From positions 122,741 through 186,740 of the forward strand of contig CAJNDS010000252.1 of the NCBI GenBank assembly GCA_905221605.1: a stretch of 64,000 bases of DNA, read 5' to 3'. Of the stretch, positions 32,470 through 43,599 are shown in pieces. The DNA comes from Symbiodinium natans (taxonomy: Eukaryota > Sar > Dinophyceae > Suessiales > Symbiodiniaceae). Made by a program: the position numbers and the translations under genes. Position 1 is the first letter of the stretch. Each line of letters opens with the position of its first letter. The notes under the pieces are model-generated. The model did not search any database. It saw only the letters and a program-made list of their open reading frames with translations, and had not been told where the DNA came from.

Positions 32470-35400
32470 TCGGGGTCCGTTGAAAATGTGCTTGACCCAG
32501 CCAGCCATTGCAGCTGCAGAGTCTGCTTGTCGTAGATTTGTGGACACGATCGCTTCTGTTCTTAGTCTTCGTTGAGGTCCAGTCGTTTTGCGCTTCCTGC
32601 AGCGAGGCCGCGCAGGCTGTTCGGCTTGCGCAATCTTGGGCTTCCGCAGCTCAATTGCTTCACAGCAGCGCCAACCCTGTGTAGAACGACTGTCCGTGCA
32701 AGTTCTATGTGAGAAGACCTGACGTGCGCACTTCTGCAGCTTGTCCGTATGGCTGGCATATGGTAGTAGATGCGCTGCAACTTCTGTCATAAGTGGTTGT
32801 CCAAGTGCTGAGTCCATCGCAGATTTGCGGACCCACCACCGGCTCTAGTCTTATCGTTCTTTGCGATTCAGTCGTCTCGCTCCTGGCGCAGCAAGGCGGC
32901 GCAGCCTGTCCGGCTTGCGCGATCCCGGGCTTGTGCCACTCAACGACTGCTCCACAGCAGCGCTTCCCTCGGCAGAACGGCTGTCCATGCAAGTTCTATG
33001 TCAAAAGATCCGAAATGTGCACTTCTGAAGCATGCCCGCTTGGCTGGCGCATGGTTGTAGATACGCGGCAAGTTCCATCATGTACAGGTGTGCAACGGCA
33101 GAGTCTGCTCATCGTTGGTTTGTTGACCATCTGTTCTGTCCATATCTTGAAGGTACAGTCGCCTCGTGCAACAAGGCTGCACAGCCTGGCTTTGGCGATG
33201 CTGGGCTTCTGCAGCTCAACTGCTGCTTCACATCAGCACCCTGGGCATAAGGACTGTCCCTGCAAGCTCTATGTGAGAAGATCCGAAACGTGTACTTCTT
33301 CAGCATGCCTTGGCTGGCACATGGTTTTGGACGTGCAAGTTCCATCATGTGTGTTTCTCCAAGTGCAGCGGCGTCTCAGGGGTTTGTGGACAAACCATGG
33401 GTTCCATTCTCTTCGTTCTTTGAGGGTCGGTCGTTTCACGACTGGTGCCGGGCCGCGCAGCCTGTCCGGCTTGCTCAACCCTGGGCTTCCGCAGCTCAGC
33501 TACTGCTCGCTCCTCCTCCCCTTTCGTGCCATCCACTAGCTCTTGCGCGAAACGCTGTGTCAGCTGCTTCAGCTGTTCCGCGGGCTCGAGTCTCTTCAGA
33601 GTATCGAGGATTTCTGCCCCCATGTTGAGGAGCGCGACTTCGTTCGCATCCACGAACCCCCCTGACATCTCAAGAGCTTCGGCCACTCTGGTAACCCTCG
33701 TCTGGTCTGCAGCGGCAAATTCGGGCAGAACGACTGCCAGTGCAGGTTCTGTTTGAGAAGCTGATTAAGCTGATGTGCGCTTATACATCATGTCCGCGTG
33801 GCTGGCACATGGTTGTAGTCTTATGCTTCTTTGGGGTCCGGTCGCTGTGGGCCTCGTGCAGCAAGGCCGCACAGTCTGTCCGGCTCAGCTCAATTACAGC
33901 AAAACCATCCCTGGGCAGAACGACTGTCCGTGCAAGTTCTGTGTGAGAAGATCCGAAATGTGCACCTCTGCAGCATGGCCGCTTGCTGGCCTCTGGTTGT
34001 AGACCTGCATCAAGTTTCATCATGTGACTGAGGTACGGATGTCCAAGTGCAGAGTCCGCTCATTGCAGTTTTGTGGACCCACCATCGGTTCTGTTCCACC
34101 CCGTTGTTTGATTGCCAGTGCTCTTGCGCCACAGGGCTGCGTAGCCTTACCGGCTTGTGCGATCCTGTGCTTTTGCAGCTCAACTACTCTTTAGCAGCAG
34201 TGCCAACCCTGGGCAGACTGATTGCTTGTGGAGGTTCTATGTAACTTCCAAGATGCGCAATCCTACTGCTTGCCTTCCTGCTGGCATGTAGTTGTGGAGA
34301 TGTAGACGCGCCACAGTTTCCGTCATGAGCAGGTGTAGCAGGCGTCCAAGTGAAGAGCCCACTCGTCGCAGACTTGTGGACCCACTATCAGTTGGGTTTG
34401 TACGTACCGCGCCTGGCGCAGCAAGGCCGAGCAGCCTGTCCAGCTTGCGCAATCCCGAGCTTGTGCGGCTCAACTGCTCCACAGCAGCACCGACCCTGGG
34501 CAGAACGACCGCGCAGGTCCTGTCCTTTGAGACGTTCCCAAATTTAAGCACTTCTGCAGCATGCCCTAGTGGCACATACTTGTAGACTTGTAGACGTGCC
34601 GCACTTTCCATCATAAGTGGTTGTGCAAGAGCAGAGTCCACTCTTCGCAGATTTGCGGACTCACGATTGATTCTGTTCTTCTCAGTCTTTCAAGTCCATT
34701 CGTCTCGTGCCCAGTGTGCAACAAGGCCGCGCAGCCTGTCCGGCTTACGCGATTCTGGGTTTGTGCAACTGAACTACTCCTTCGCAGCAGCGCCATCCCT
34801 CGGCAGAACGACTGCCCATGCAGGTTCCGTTTGAGAAGATCCGAACTGTGGACTTCTGCAGCATGCCCGCGTGGCTGGCACATCGTTGCAGACGCACCTC
34901 AATTTCTGTCAGTGGCTCATACGTGGTTGTCCAAGTGCAGAGTCCGCCCATGGCAGATTTCTGGGCCCGCCCTTGCTTCCATTCTTTGAGGTCCAGTCAT
35001 CATTTTGGGCCTAGTGCAACAAGGCCGCGCAGCTTGTCCGGCTTAGGCGATCCTGCAGCGCAACTACTGTTTCGGCTTCGCAGCAGCGCAAATCCTGGGC
35101 AGAGCGAGCGTCGATGCAGGTTCTAAGTGAGAAGATCCGGAATGTTCCATAATTTGCGCTTCTTCAGCATGCCCGCTTGGCTGGGGCATGGTTTCTGCCA
35201 CGCGGCAAGTTCCATCATGTGTTGTTCTCCAAGTGCAGAGTCCGCTCATTGTACGTTTGTGGACAAGCCAGCGGTTCTGTTCTTATTGCTCTTTCAGGTC
35301 TTGTGCTCTTGCGGTGCAGCAAGGCTGCGCAGCCTGTCCAGCTTGCGCGATCCTGGGCTTCTGCAGCTCCACTACTAGTGCCTGACTGCAACGCTAATCC

Positions 35401-38400
35401 TGGGCAATAGGTTGTTTCATGCATGTTCTATGTGAGAAGCTCCAAAGTGTGCACTTCTGCCGCATGCCGGCCTGCTGGCACATGGTTGCATACGCGCCGC
35501 CAATTCCGTCGTGTGTGGTTGTCCCATGCCAGACTCATCCCAGGCTTGTTGACACCACACGTTCACCATCAGTTCTGTCCTTATTGTTCTGTCAGGCCGG
35601 TTTTGGGCCTCGTGCAAAAAGGGAAGCCTCGCACGAGCCTTTGCCATTCTGGGCTTGTGCGGTTCAGCTGCTTGAGAGCGCCAACCCTGGACAGAAAGAC
35701 TGTCCATGTGAGAAGATCCAGAATCAGCACTCCGGCAACTTGTCCGCCTGGCTGGCACATGGCTGCAGATGCGCGGCAAATTCCATCAAGTGTGGATGTC
35801 CAAGTGTAGAGTCCGCTCAGTGTAGGTGTGTGGACTCAATATCAGTGCTGTCCTTATCGTTCTTTGATGTTCATTTGTCTCGTGCCTGGTGCAGCAAGGC
35901 CGCGCAGTCAGTCCGGCTTCCGCAATCCTGGGCTTGTGCTGCTGAAGCTTCAATGCAGCGCCAACCCTGGGCAGAACGACACCGTGCAGGTTCACATTGT
36001 GTGAGAAGATCGGCAAGCGGCCTGGCATGTGGTTGCATAAGCACCGCGAGTTCCGTGATCTGTGGTTGTCCAAGTGCCGAGTCTTCTCATCGCAGGTTTC
36101 TGGACTCACCGGTGCGGTTCTGTTCGGGTCAGTCCTTGAGGTCCAGTCGTCTCGCGCCTCGTGCGCGAGGCCCCGCCGGCTTGCGCAATCCTAGGTTTCT
36201 GCAGCCGAAGTGATGCTTCACAGCAAGGCCAACCCTAGGCAGAATCACTGTCCATGCAGATTCTGTTCGAGAAGTTCCCAGGTGTGTTTCGGCAGTACGC
36301 CCACTTGTCTGGCACATGGTTGTAGACGCGCCACAAATTCCATCATGTGTGGTTGCCCAATTGCAGGGTCCATGCATTGTAGATTTGTGGACTTGCCGGT
36401 GCAGTTCTGTGTACATCATTCTTTTAGGTCCAGTGCTCTTGCGCCTGGTGCAACAAAGCTGCGCGGCCTGTCCGGCTTACGCGATCCTGGGCTTCTGCAG
36501 CTCCACTACTGCTTGACTGCAACGCCAATCCTGGGCAGTACGTTTTTTCATGCAGGTTCTATGTGAGAAGCTCCGAAATGCGGACTTCTGCCGCATGCCC
36601 GCCGGCTGGTACATGGTTGCACACGCGCCGCAAATTCCATCGTGCGTGGTTGTCCAAGCGCAGACTCGACTCATCGCAGACTTGTTGACTCACTGTAAGT
36701 TCTGTCCTTATGGTTCTTTCAGGTCCAGTCGTTTCGGGCCTTGTGCAACAAGGCCGCGCAGCCTGTCCACCTTGCGCAATCCTGGGCTTGTGCAGCTCAG
36801 CTACTACCTGAGAGTAGCACCAACCCTGGGCAGGAAGACCGTCCATGCAGCTTCTACGTGAGAAGATCCGGAACGTGGTTGTAAAAGCGCAGCAATTGCA
36901 TTCTTCTGTGGTGGCCCAAATGCAGAGTTTGTGGACTCACCAGCGCCGTTCTGTTCGTATCATTCGTTAAGCTCCAGTCGGTTTGGGTTTCGTGCAACAA
37001 GGCGGCGCAGCCTGTCCGGCTTGTGCAATCCTGGGTTGCTGCAGTTTAACTACAGCTGTACACTGCACAGCAGCGCCAACCCTGGGAAAATCACAGTCCA
37101 TCCAGGTGTTGTCTGACAAGATCGGAAGTGTGCCCTCCTGCAGCATGCCCGCTTGCTGGCCCATGGTTGTGTACTCGCCGTATATGCCATCATCTGCGGT
37201 TGTCCAAGTGCAGGGTCCGCTCATCGTAGATTTGTGGGCTTTCTCTCGCTTCCATGGTGATTGCGTTTTGAGGTCCAGTTGTTTTCGCGCAACAAGGCCG
37301 AGCAGGCTGGCCACCATCCTGGGCTTCTGCACCTGAAGTATCCTGAAGTATTCCTTCACAGCAGCATCAGCCCTGGGCACAGCGACTGTCCATGGAGGTT
37401 CCATGTGAGAAGAGCGGAAATGTGCACCGCTGCCGCATGCCCGCCTGCTGGGACATTGCGTGCCGCGGATCTTGTGCTGTTGTCCAAATACAGAGTTCGC
37501 ACAATAGATTCTGTTCTTACGGTGTTTTGAGGTCTAGTCGTGTTGGGCCTCATGCAGCAGGGCCGTGCAGCTTGTCCGGCTTGCGCCGTCCGAGGCTGCT
37601 GCAGCTTTCGCAACAGTGCCAACCCTAGGCAGAAAGACTGTCCGTGCAGGTTCCATGTGAGAAGATCCAAAGTGTGCACGGCTGCAAGATGCTCGCTTGC
37701 TGGCATGGTCCTAGAATCACCACAACTGTACACCATTGGTTCTGTCCTTGCTGTTCTTTCTTGTTCAGTCATTGCTGGCCTTGTGCAGCAAGGCCCCGCA
37801 GCCTGACCGGCTTGCACGATGCTGGGCTTCTCAATGGCTGCTGCGCAGCAGTGCCAACCCTGGGCAGAATGACTGTCGATGCAGGTTCTATGTGAGAGGA
37901 TCTGAAACGTCGCACAACGTGCATCGCATGGCTGGCCCGCGTTTGTACACATGCTGGAAGTTCCATCTTGTGCAGTCGTCCAAATGCACAGACGGCTCAT
38001 GGTAGAATTGTGGACTTACCATCGGCGCTTTTCGTATCGCTCGTGGAGGTCCCACGACTTGCGCTTGGTGCAACAAGGCTGCGCGGCCTGTCCGGCTTGC
38101 GCCATCATGGGCTTCTGCAGCTCCACTACTGCTTGACTGCAACGCCAATCCTGGGCAGTACGTTTTTTCATGCAGGTTCTATGTGAGAAGCTCCGAAATG
38201 CGGACTTCTGCCGCATGCCCGGCTGGCACATGGTTGCACACGCGCCGCAAATTCCATCGTGCGTGGTTGTCCAAGCGCAGACTCGACTCATCGCAGACTT
38301 GTTGACTCACCATAAGTTCTGTCCTTATTGTTCTTTCAGGTCCAGTCGTTTCGGGCCTTGTGCAACAAGGCCGCGCAGCCTGGCCAGCTTGCGCAATCCT

Positions 38401-39060
38401 GGGCTTGTGCAGCTCAACTACTGCTTCAGAGCAGTGTAGCACCAACCCTGAGAAGATCCAGAATCAGCACTCCTGAAGCTTGCCCGCATGGCACATGGTT
38501 GTAGACACGCCGCAACTGCCGTCGTGTGTGTCCAAGTGCAGAGTCCGCTCATCCTCGGTTTGCGGACTTACCATCGCTTCTATTCTTATCGTTCTTCCAG
38601 GTCCAGTCGTCTTCAGCATGTCTCGCTTGTGTGATCCAGGGCTGCTGCAGCTCAACTACTGCCTCGCAGCTGCGCCATCCCTGACCAGCACGGCTTTCCA
38701 TGCGCGACTGGTTTGAGAAGATCTGATATCTGCAACATGTGCACTTCTGCAGCATGCCCGCTTTCCTTCTGCTTGGTTGCTGGGCGCTGTCATTTCCGTC
38801 CCGTGCGCTTGTCCAGCTGCAGCTGTTCCAGATGCTTTGGTGAGTCGACGGACCGTGGACTTGTGGACTCACTCATTGCTTGATCCCTTTCTTTCAGGTC
38901 CTGCCGTCGTGCGCCCCTGTCGTCGTGCGCCTGGTGCAGCCAGGCCGCAGCATGTGCAGCTTGCGCAAGTGCTGCAGGACAACTGTTGACTGTTGAGCAC
39001 TGCCAACCTTGGTCCAGCGTGTGCACTTGTCCAGCTGCAGCTACTTCCAATGTTTGAGTT
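32470..39060. repeat. ~290-bp tandem repeat array, ~22 units
   Basis: Each unit has the order TTTGTGGACTCACCATCGG, TTCTTTCAGGTCCAGTCGT, GCGCAGCCTGTCCGGCTTGC, CCAACCCTGGGCAGAACGAC, TGTGAGAAGATCCGAAATGT and GCTGGCACATGGTTGTAGAC. Units differ by substitutions and indels, so long frames shift between them. Many units encode a segment like CPCKFYVRRSEMCTSAACP and then GWHMVVD. Two units (near 36.5 and 38.15 kb) are almost identical, suggesting recent homogenisation. Open frames listed along it are unit translations rather than separate genes. Confidence 0.9.
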
Positions 39061-39205
39061 AAATGATCGGAAGCTTGTGCACCTAGCACTTGGTACCGTC
39101 TTTTATGTGCAGTCGCGTGGCGCCTGATTCAGCCAGCCCATCAGCCTTTCGAGCATCATTTGTTCATCCGACATTTGGGGTTCAGAGCATCTGCCTGGCT
39201 TTCAC

Positions 39206-40144
39206 ATGGTTGTAAAACACCGCAGACGGCACTCAGCGGTGCTGCGGTTGCTTGTGCAGCCAAGCCCCGATGTAGAGGCACCCCTACAGCATCATGTGAT
39301 GCAGCGTTCACAGGTTCATCGACGCTTCGATTCTTTTTGTGACTCGCGAATCCTGTCCATGCCACAGATGCCACAGATGCACTTCTGTCAGCCCGTGTCG
39401 GCGTTTGCCTGGAGAGTGAAGGACTTGAAGACGCTGCTCCCACGAGCGGCACACTCATTCCAGGCCGCAGGCCCAGACGCTCATACCTCAACGTTAGGCA
39501 CTTGGGACGTGCTTAGGAGGCTCAAGAACTCTGCACCCAGCTTCAAGCGCCGAAAAAGGACGCGTAGGCTCCCACGTTACTCACAAATGCAGAACAAGAT
39601 GTGGGCTGATGTCTGTGGTGATTTGCATTCGTGTGGGAGTTCTTGTGCTGAAGGGCTGAGGAAGTTCTGGAGTGCAGGGGTGATGGTCAGAAGCCTATTG
39701 GCTGGGCATACCAAAGCGGATTGGGCCAGATGCTAGATGGCCTGCCAAGTGCGCACACTCATCCTCCCTTTTTTTCATCCCGATGGCCAGACGCCAATAC
39801 GCTGGCATGAAGCTTGCTGTTCCTTAGAGGCAGTACAGGCAAAGGACATGGCGATGTCCAGAAACTCTCTCGTGGCACGTGGCCACCTGGTGCAAGACGT
39901 GACGGAGCGCCTCTGCGTGAAGGTGGGGTTTGAAGCTTGCGAGAGTTGGAGCACAGTAGTAGGACAGGACCACGACATGAATCTTAGAAACCCCTTAATA
40001 TATCAAAACGTTCATGATATCATTCTAGTCGTCGACACGATTGCAACAGATACTTATCTCGGACATACTGCCCCCGACAAGACTTCGCCACATACGTTCC
40101 GTACATTTGTTCCCCACCGGACAAGTGGGGCTGTTAGGTGTTGA
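39206..40144 (+). pseudogene. Long open frame with one in-frame stop
   Basis: One reading frame runs 312 codons from 39,206 to 40,144 and is broken only by TAG at 39,734-39,736, which an ATG follows directly. Segments include NKMWADVCGDLHSCGSSC and VTERLCVKVGFEACESW. No family recognised. It may be a decayed gene, two exons, or chance. Confidence 0.3.
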
Positions 40145-40199
40145 GGATTGTTGAGGACAAAGCGGACACAACATTCATGTGACGCGACGCTCTCGGGAC

Positions 40200-40460
40200 G
40201 GCATTCAGGACCACAATCAAAGAGCAGGTAATGCAGAGAGGCTCAGGCGGGCAAGTGTACCGGAAGGTGGCCATCGCAATAAGCAGGCCCAAAAGGCTCA
40301 GGTGGGCAACTGCACCGGAATGTGGTCACCCCAATATGCAGGCCAGGGACGCTCAGGCGGGCAACTGTACCGGAATGTGGCTCAAGCGGTCAACTGTGCC
40401 GAATGTGGTCTTCGCAATAAGCAGGCTCGGGGGAAACTATGTGGGAATGTGGTTGGCAGG
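40200..40460. repeat. ~58-bp imperfect tandem repeat
   Basis: Four to five copies of a unit with GCTCAGGCGGGCAACTGTAC and CGGAATGTGG, then CGCAATAAGCAGGC. Ends just before dispersed repeat R370. Confidence 0.7.
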
Positions 40461-40487
40461 CAACTTTACGGCTAAGGAGGTGCAGTT

Positions 40488-40855
40488 GAGGTGAACAAGG
40501 TAGTAGCGACCTCAGAAGTTGCGACAGGCCTGTACTTTCAAAGATGTAGAAAAAGCGGAGTGTTGGGAAGTTGCATGATTGGGCAGGCTCTTCGTGGTGC
40601 CCCTCGCCCGCCATGTTTTCGAGACTTGCTGTGTGGCTTGAGATCCTCATTATTTCAGTCGGAGTCCCAGTTGTGCCTCCAATTCCAAGGAGATCGCAAC
40701 CGGTGATCTGGCGAGCGCATCATATGATGCAGCAATCACTTGGCTGTCCCAGATGCAGACAGATGGCCAAAGAAAACAAGCGTCACACAGTCGAGTTACA
40801 GAGCTTGTTGACTGGCCCTGCGCACATGCTGGGCTATGGCAAGTGTCTTCTGATA
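40488..40855. repeat. Dispersed repeat R370, copy 2
   Basis: Second copy of the repeat at 28,825, same orientation. Confidence 0.85.
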
Positions 40856-40997
40856 TCGCCCGACCACAGCACTGTCCACCCCCACAATCAACCACAAAAG
40901 GCCATTGCTTTTGTCAGAATGCTTATCGGCTATGTCAGTCTTTTCAAGTTTGCATGCAGTTTCCATTCAAGGGTGCAGCGAAGCCTTGATTCAAAGT

Positions 40998-41033
40998 TAA
41001 ATAAATATATATATATATATGTACATGTATATG

Positions 41034-41068
<35 letters not shown>

Positions 41069-41085
41069 CTGTATATTTATATTTA
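40998..41085. repeat. (TA)n microsatellite
   Basis: TATATA tracts interrupted by TGTACATG and TGTATATG. Confidence 0.95.
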
Positions 41086-41394
41086 AGATTCCGGCACATC
41101 GTGCTACTAGACAGGTCGAGGGAGAGAATCACAATTCACAACCATTCGTAACATGAAGCAAAGTGAGTTTTTTTGGAGCTCCATGACTCTGGACTCCATT
41201 GAAGTTGACGGACCATGACTGGCCTGGCTTTGGCTGGGAGCGACTTTGACCTGGGCAATGCCAGAGCGCTGCTGCAGAGGCTCCGCAGAGGCCTTCAAGG
41301 TGTTTGCTCCGCAAGTTGAGAGGTTGAGGGTGCCGTGCCGGGCTTCCCGTGCTATTTGCAGGAATCATCTGGCTGCATCTAGCTTTGGTAGAAC

Positions 41395-41820
41395 AGAAAT
41401 ACCCTCCTGCCTTGCAATCAGTTGGGCAGATGCGTGCAATCACTCGGGCAGTTGGTTTTGCAACTCCTGGCGTCTAGGAGGGTTTTGTGGCCGGAAATAT
41501 ACCCAGCTGATGCTCATGATGCTCCCCTCCTGCCTCGTCAAATGCATGCACTCACTCGGGCAGTTGGTGTTACCGCCTGGCGTCTAGGAGTGGCCGGATG
41601 TGTACCCAGCTGATGCTCATGATGCTCCCCTCCTGCCTCGTCAAATGCATGCACTCACTCGGGCAGTTGGTTTTGAAACGCCTGGCGTCTAGAAGGCCGT
41701 AAATATACCAGCTGATGCTCATGATGCTCCCCTCCTGCCTCGTCAAATGCGTGCAATCACTCGCGCAGTTGGTTTTGCATCGCCTGGCGTCCAGGAGGGT
41801 TTTGTGGCAGGAAATATACG
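41395..41820. repeat. ~98-110-bp tandem repeat, 4 copies
   Basis: Four copies of a unit with CCAGCTGATGCTCATGATGC, TCCCCTCCTGCCTCGTCAAA and GCCTGGCGTCTAGGAG. Recurrent frames (LMLMMLPSCLVKC) are artefacts. Confidence 0.9.
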
Positions 41821-41921
41821 GAGGGCGTATTTTTTGCTTCCCTTTTTTTTTGTTTTTTGCTTCCCTTTTTTTTTCTGGGGTCCTCGTGTTCTCCAGTCTC
41901 AAGACAGGAAGCAAACCAGAG

Positions 41922-41928
41922 AGAAGGA

Positions 41929-41998
<70 letters not shown>

Positions 41999-42002
41999 AA
42001 TA

Positions 42003-42050
<48 letters not shown>

Positions 42051-42106
42051 AGAAGGAAAGAAGAAGGAAAGAAGGAAAGCAGGACAAGAAAGAAAGAAAG
42101 CAAGAG

Positions 42107-42193
<87 letters not shown>

Positions 42194-42365
42194 AATAAAG
42201 AGAGAAACATAGAAAGAAAGAAAGCAAGAAAGAAAGAAAGAACGAGAGAAAGAGAGACAGAATGAAAGAAAGAAGGAAAGAACGAAAGAAAAGCAGGCAG
42301 AAAGACAGAAAGAAGAAAGAAAGAAAGAAATAAAAAAAGAAAGCAAGGAAGAAAGAACGAAAGAG

Positions 42366-42420
<55 letters not shown>

Positions 42421-42507
42421 GACAAAGAAAGAAAAGGAAGGAAAGAAAGAAGGAAAGCAAGACAAGAAAGAAAGAAAGAGATAAAGAAAGAAAGAAAGAG
42501 AGAAGGA

Positions 42508-42570
<63 letters not shown>

Positions 42571-42596
42571 GAAGACAGAAAGAAAGAAAGAAAGAG

Positions 42597-42627
<31 letters not shown>

Positions 42628-42817
42628 ACAACAGGCAGAAAGACAGAAAGAAGAAAGAAAGAAAGAAAGAAAGCAAGGAAGAAAGAAAGAACGAGAGAAA
42701 GAGAGAAAGAAAGAAAGACAGAAGGAAAGAAAGAAAGAAAGAACGAGAAGCAGGCAGAAAGACAGAAAGAAGAAAGAAAGAACGAAAAAAGACAGCAAGA
42801 AAGACAGAAAGGAAGAG

Positions 42818-42856
<39 letters not shown>

Positions 42857-43060
42857 AAGAAAGAAACTACTACTACTACTAGAAAGAAAGAATGAAAGAC
42901 GGCAAGAACAGAAAGGAGTAAAGAAAGGAGGCAAACAATAGGAAAGAAAGAACGAAAGAAAGTCAGCCAGAAAGAAAGAAAGAAGGAAACACAAACAACA
43001 GAAAGGAGTAAAGAAAGGAAGCCAACAATAGAGAATGAAAGAATGAAAGAAAGAACGAAA
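41922..43060. repeat. (GAAA)n microsatellite, >900 bp
   Basis: Near-continuous GAAA with interspersed GAGA, GGAA and GCAG variants. Larger sub-blocks repeat, for example around GCAGGCAGAAAGACAGAAAG. A 474-codon minus frame of Phe/Leu/Ser and several Lys/Glu plus frames are pure repeat translations. Confidence 0.97.
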
Positions 43061-43104
43061 GTAAGCCCTGAACCCCGAAGCCTTGAACCCCTGAACCCTA
43101 AACC

Positions 43105-43420
43105 CGCTAATGTATATATATATATATACGTTAATATATATATATATATATGACTAGATATGCATATACATATAGATACTTATTTCATGGACGACATACA
43201 TGTAAGAAATATATGGTATGTATATATATATATACTCGATATATAGTCTACATAGTATACATATAGCGTTTATAGTATATATAAATATGATATATAGGAG
43301 ATACTGTACATACAGTATATATATATATAGTAGATATAGTATATCTGGTATACATAGTACAGACAACAAACAAAAAAAATAAATATACATAGTATATTTC
43401 AAGCATAATATATATATATA
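43105..43420. repeat. (TA)n-rich tract
   Basis: TATATA-rich, with GTATAC and ATAGTA words, immediately before the first A block. Confidence 0.9.
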
Positions 43421-43428
43421 TGTGGCAT

Positions 43429-43455
43429 GGACCTTTAGGGTCTATTTGGCACGCC
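43429..43455 (+). other. Block-boundary motif, copy 1
   Basis: GGACCTTTAGGGTCTATTTG followed by GCACGCC, preceded by a TA tract and TGTGGCAT. The same motif opens the block at 53,431, a variant opens block B at 46,707 and an inverted variant closes B' at 63,208. Confidence 0.8.
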
Positions 43456-43487
43456 CCTTTGTTTACTATTTACAAAACTTCTTGAAA

Positions 43488-43496
43488 GTAGTAGTG

Positions 43497-43566
<70 letters not shown>

Positions 43567-43592
43567 GAGTAGTAGTAGTAGTAGTAGTAGCA
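43488..43592. repeat. (TAG)n microsatellite
   Basis: About 33 TAG triplets with few interruptions. The equivalent tract in the second A block (53,490-53,538) has about half as many. Confidence 0.95.
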
Positions 43593-43599
43593 GTAAATG

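Noticed and set aside
32793-33539. 248-codon frame through the 290-bp array, taken as one protein
   Set aside because: It spans nearly three repeat units and shifts relation to them; other units are broken by indels. Only the Cys-rich segment is noted, as a finding.
32470-39060. CRISPR-like array of regular repeats
   Set aside because: Units are contiguous, ~290 bp and degenerate, without the short identical repeats and unique spacers of CRISPR, and the DNA is eukaryotic.
41570-42994. 474-codon minus-strand frame rich in Phe, Leu and Ser
   Set aside because: It is the translation of the (GAAA)n tract and has no real protein composition.
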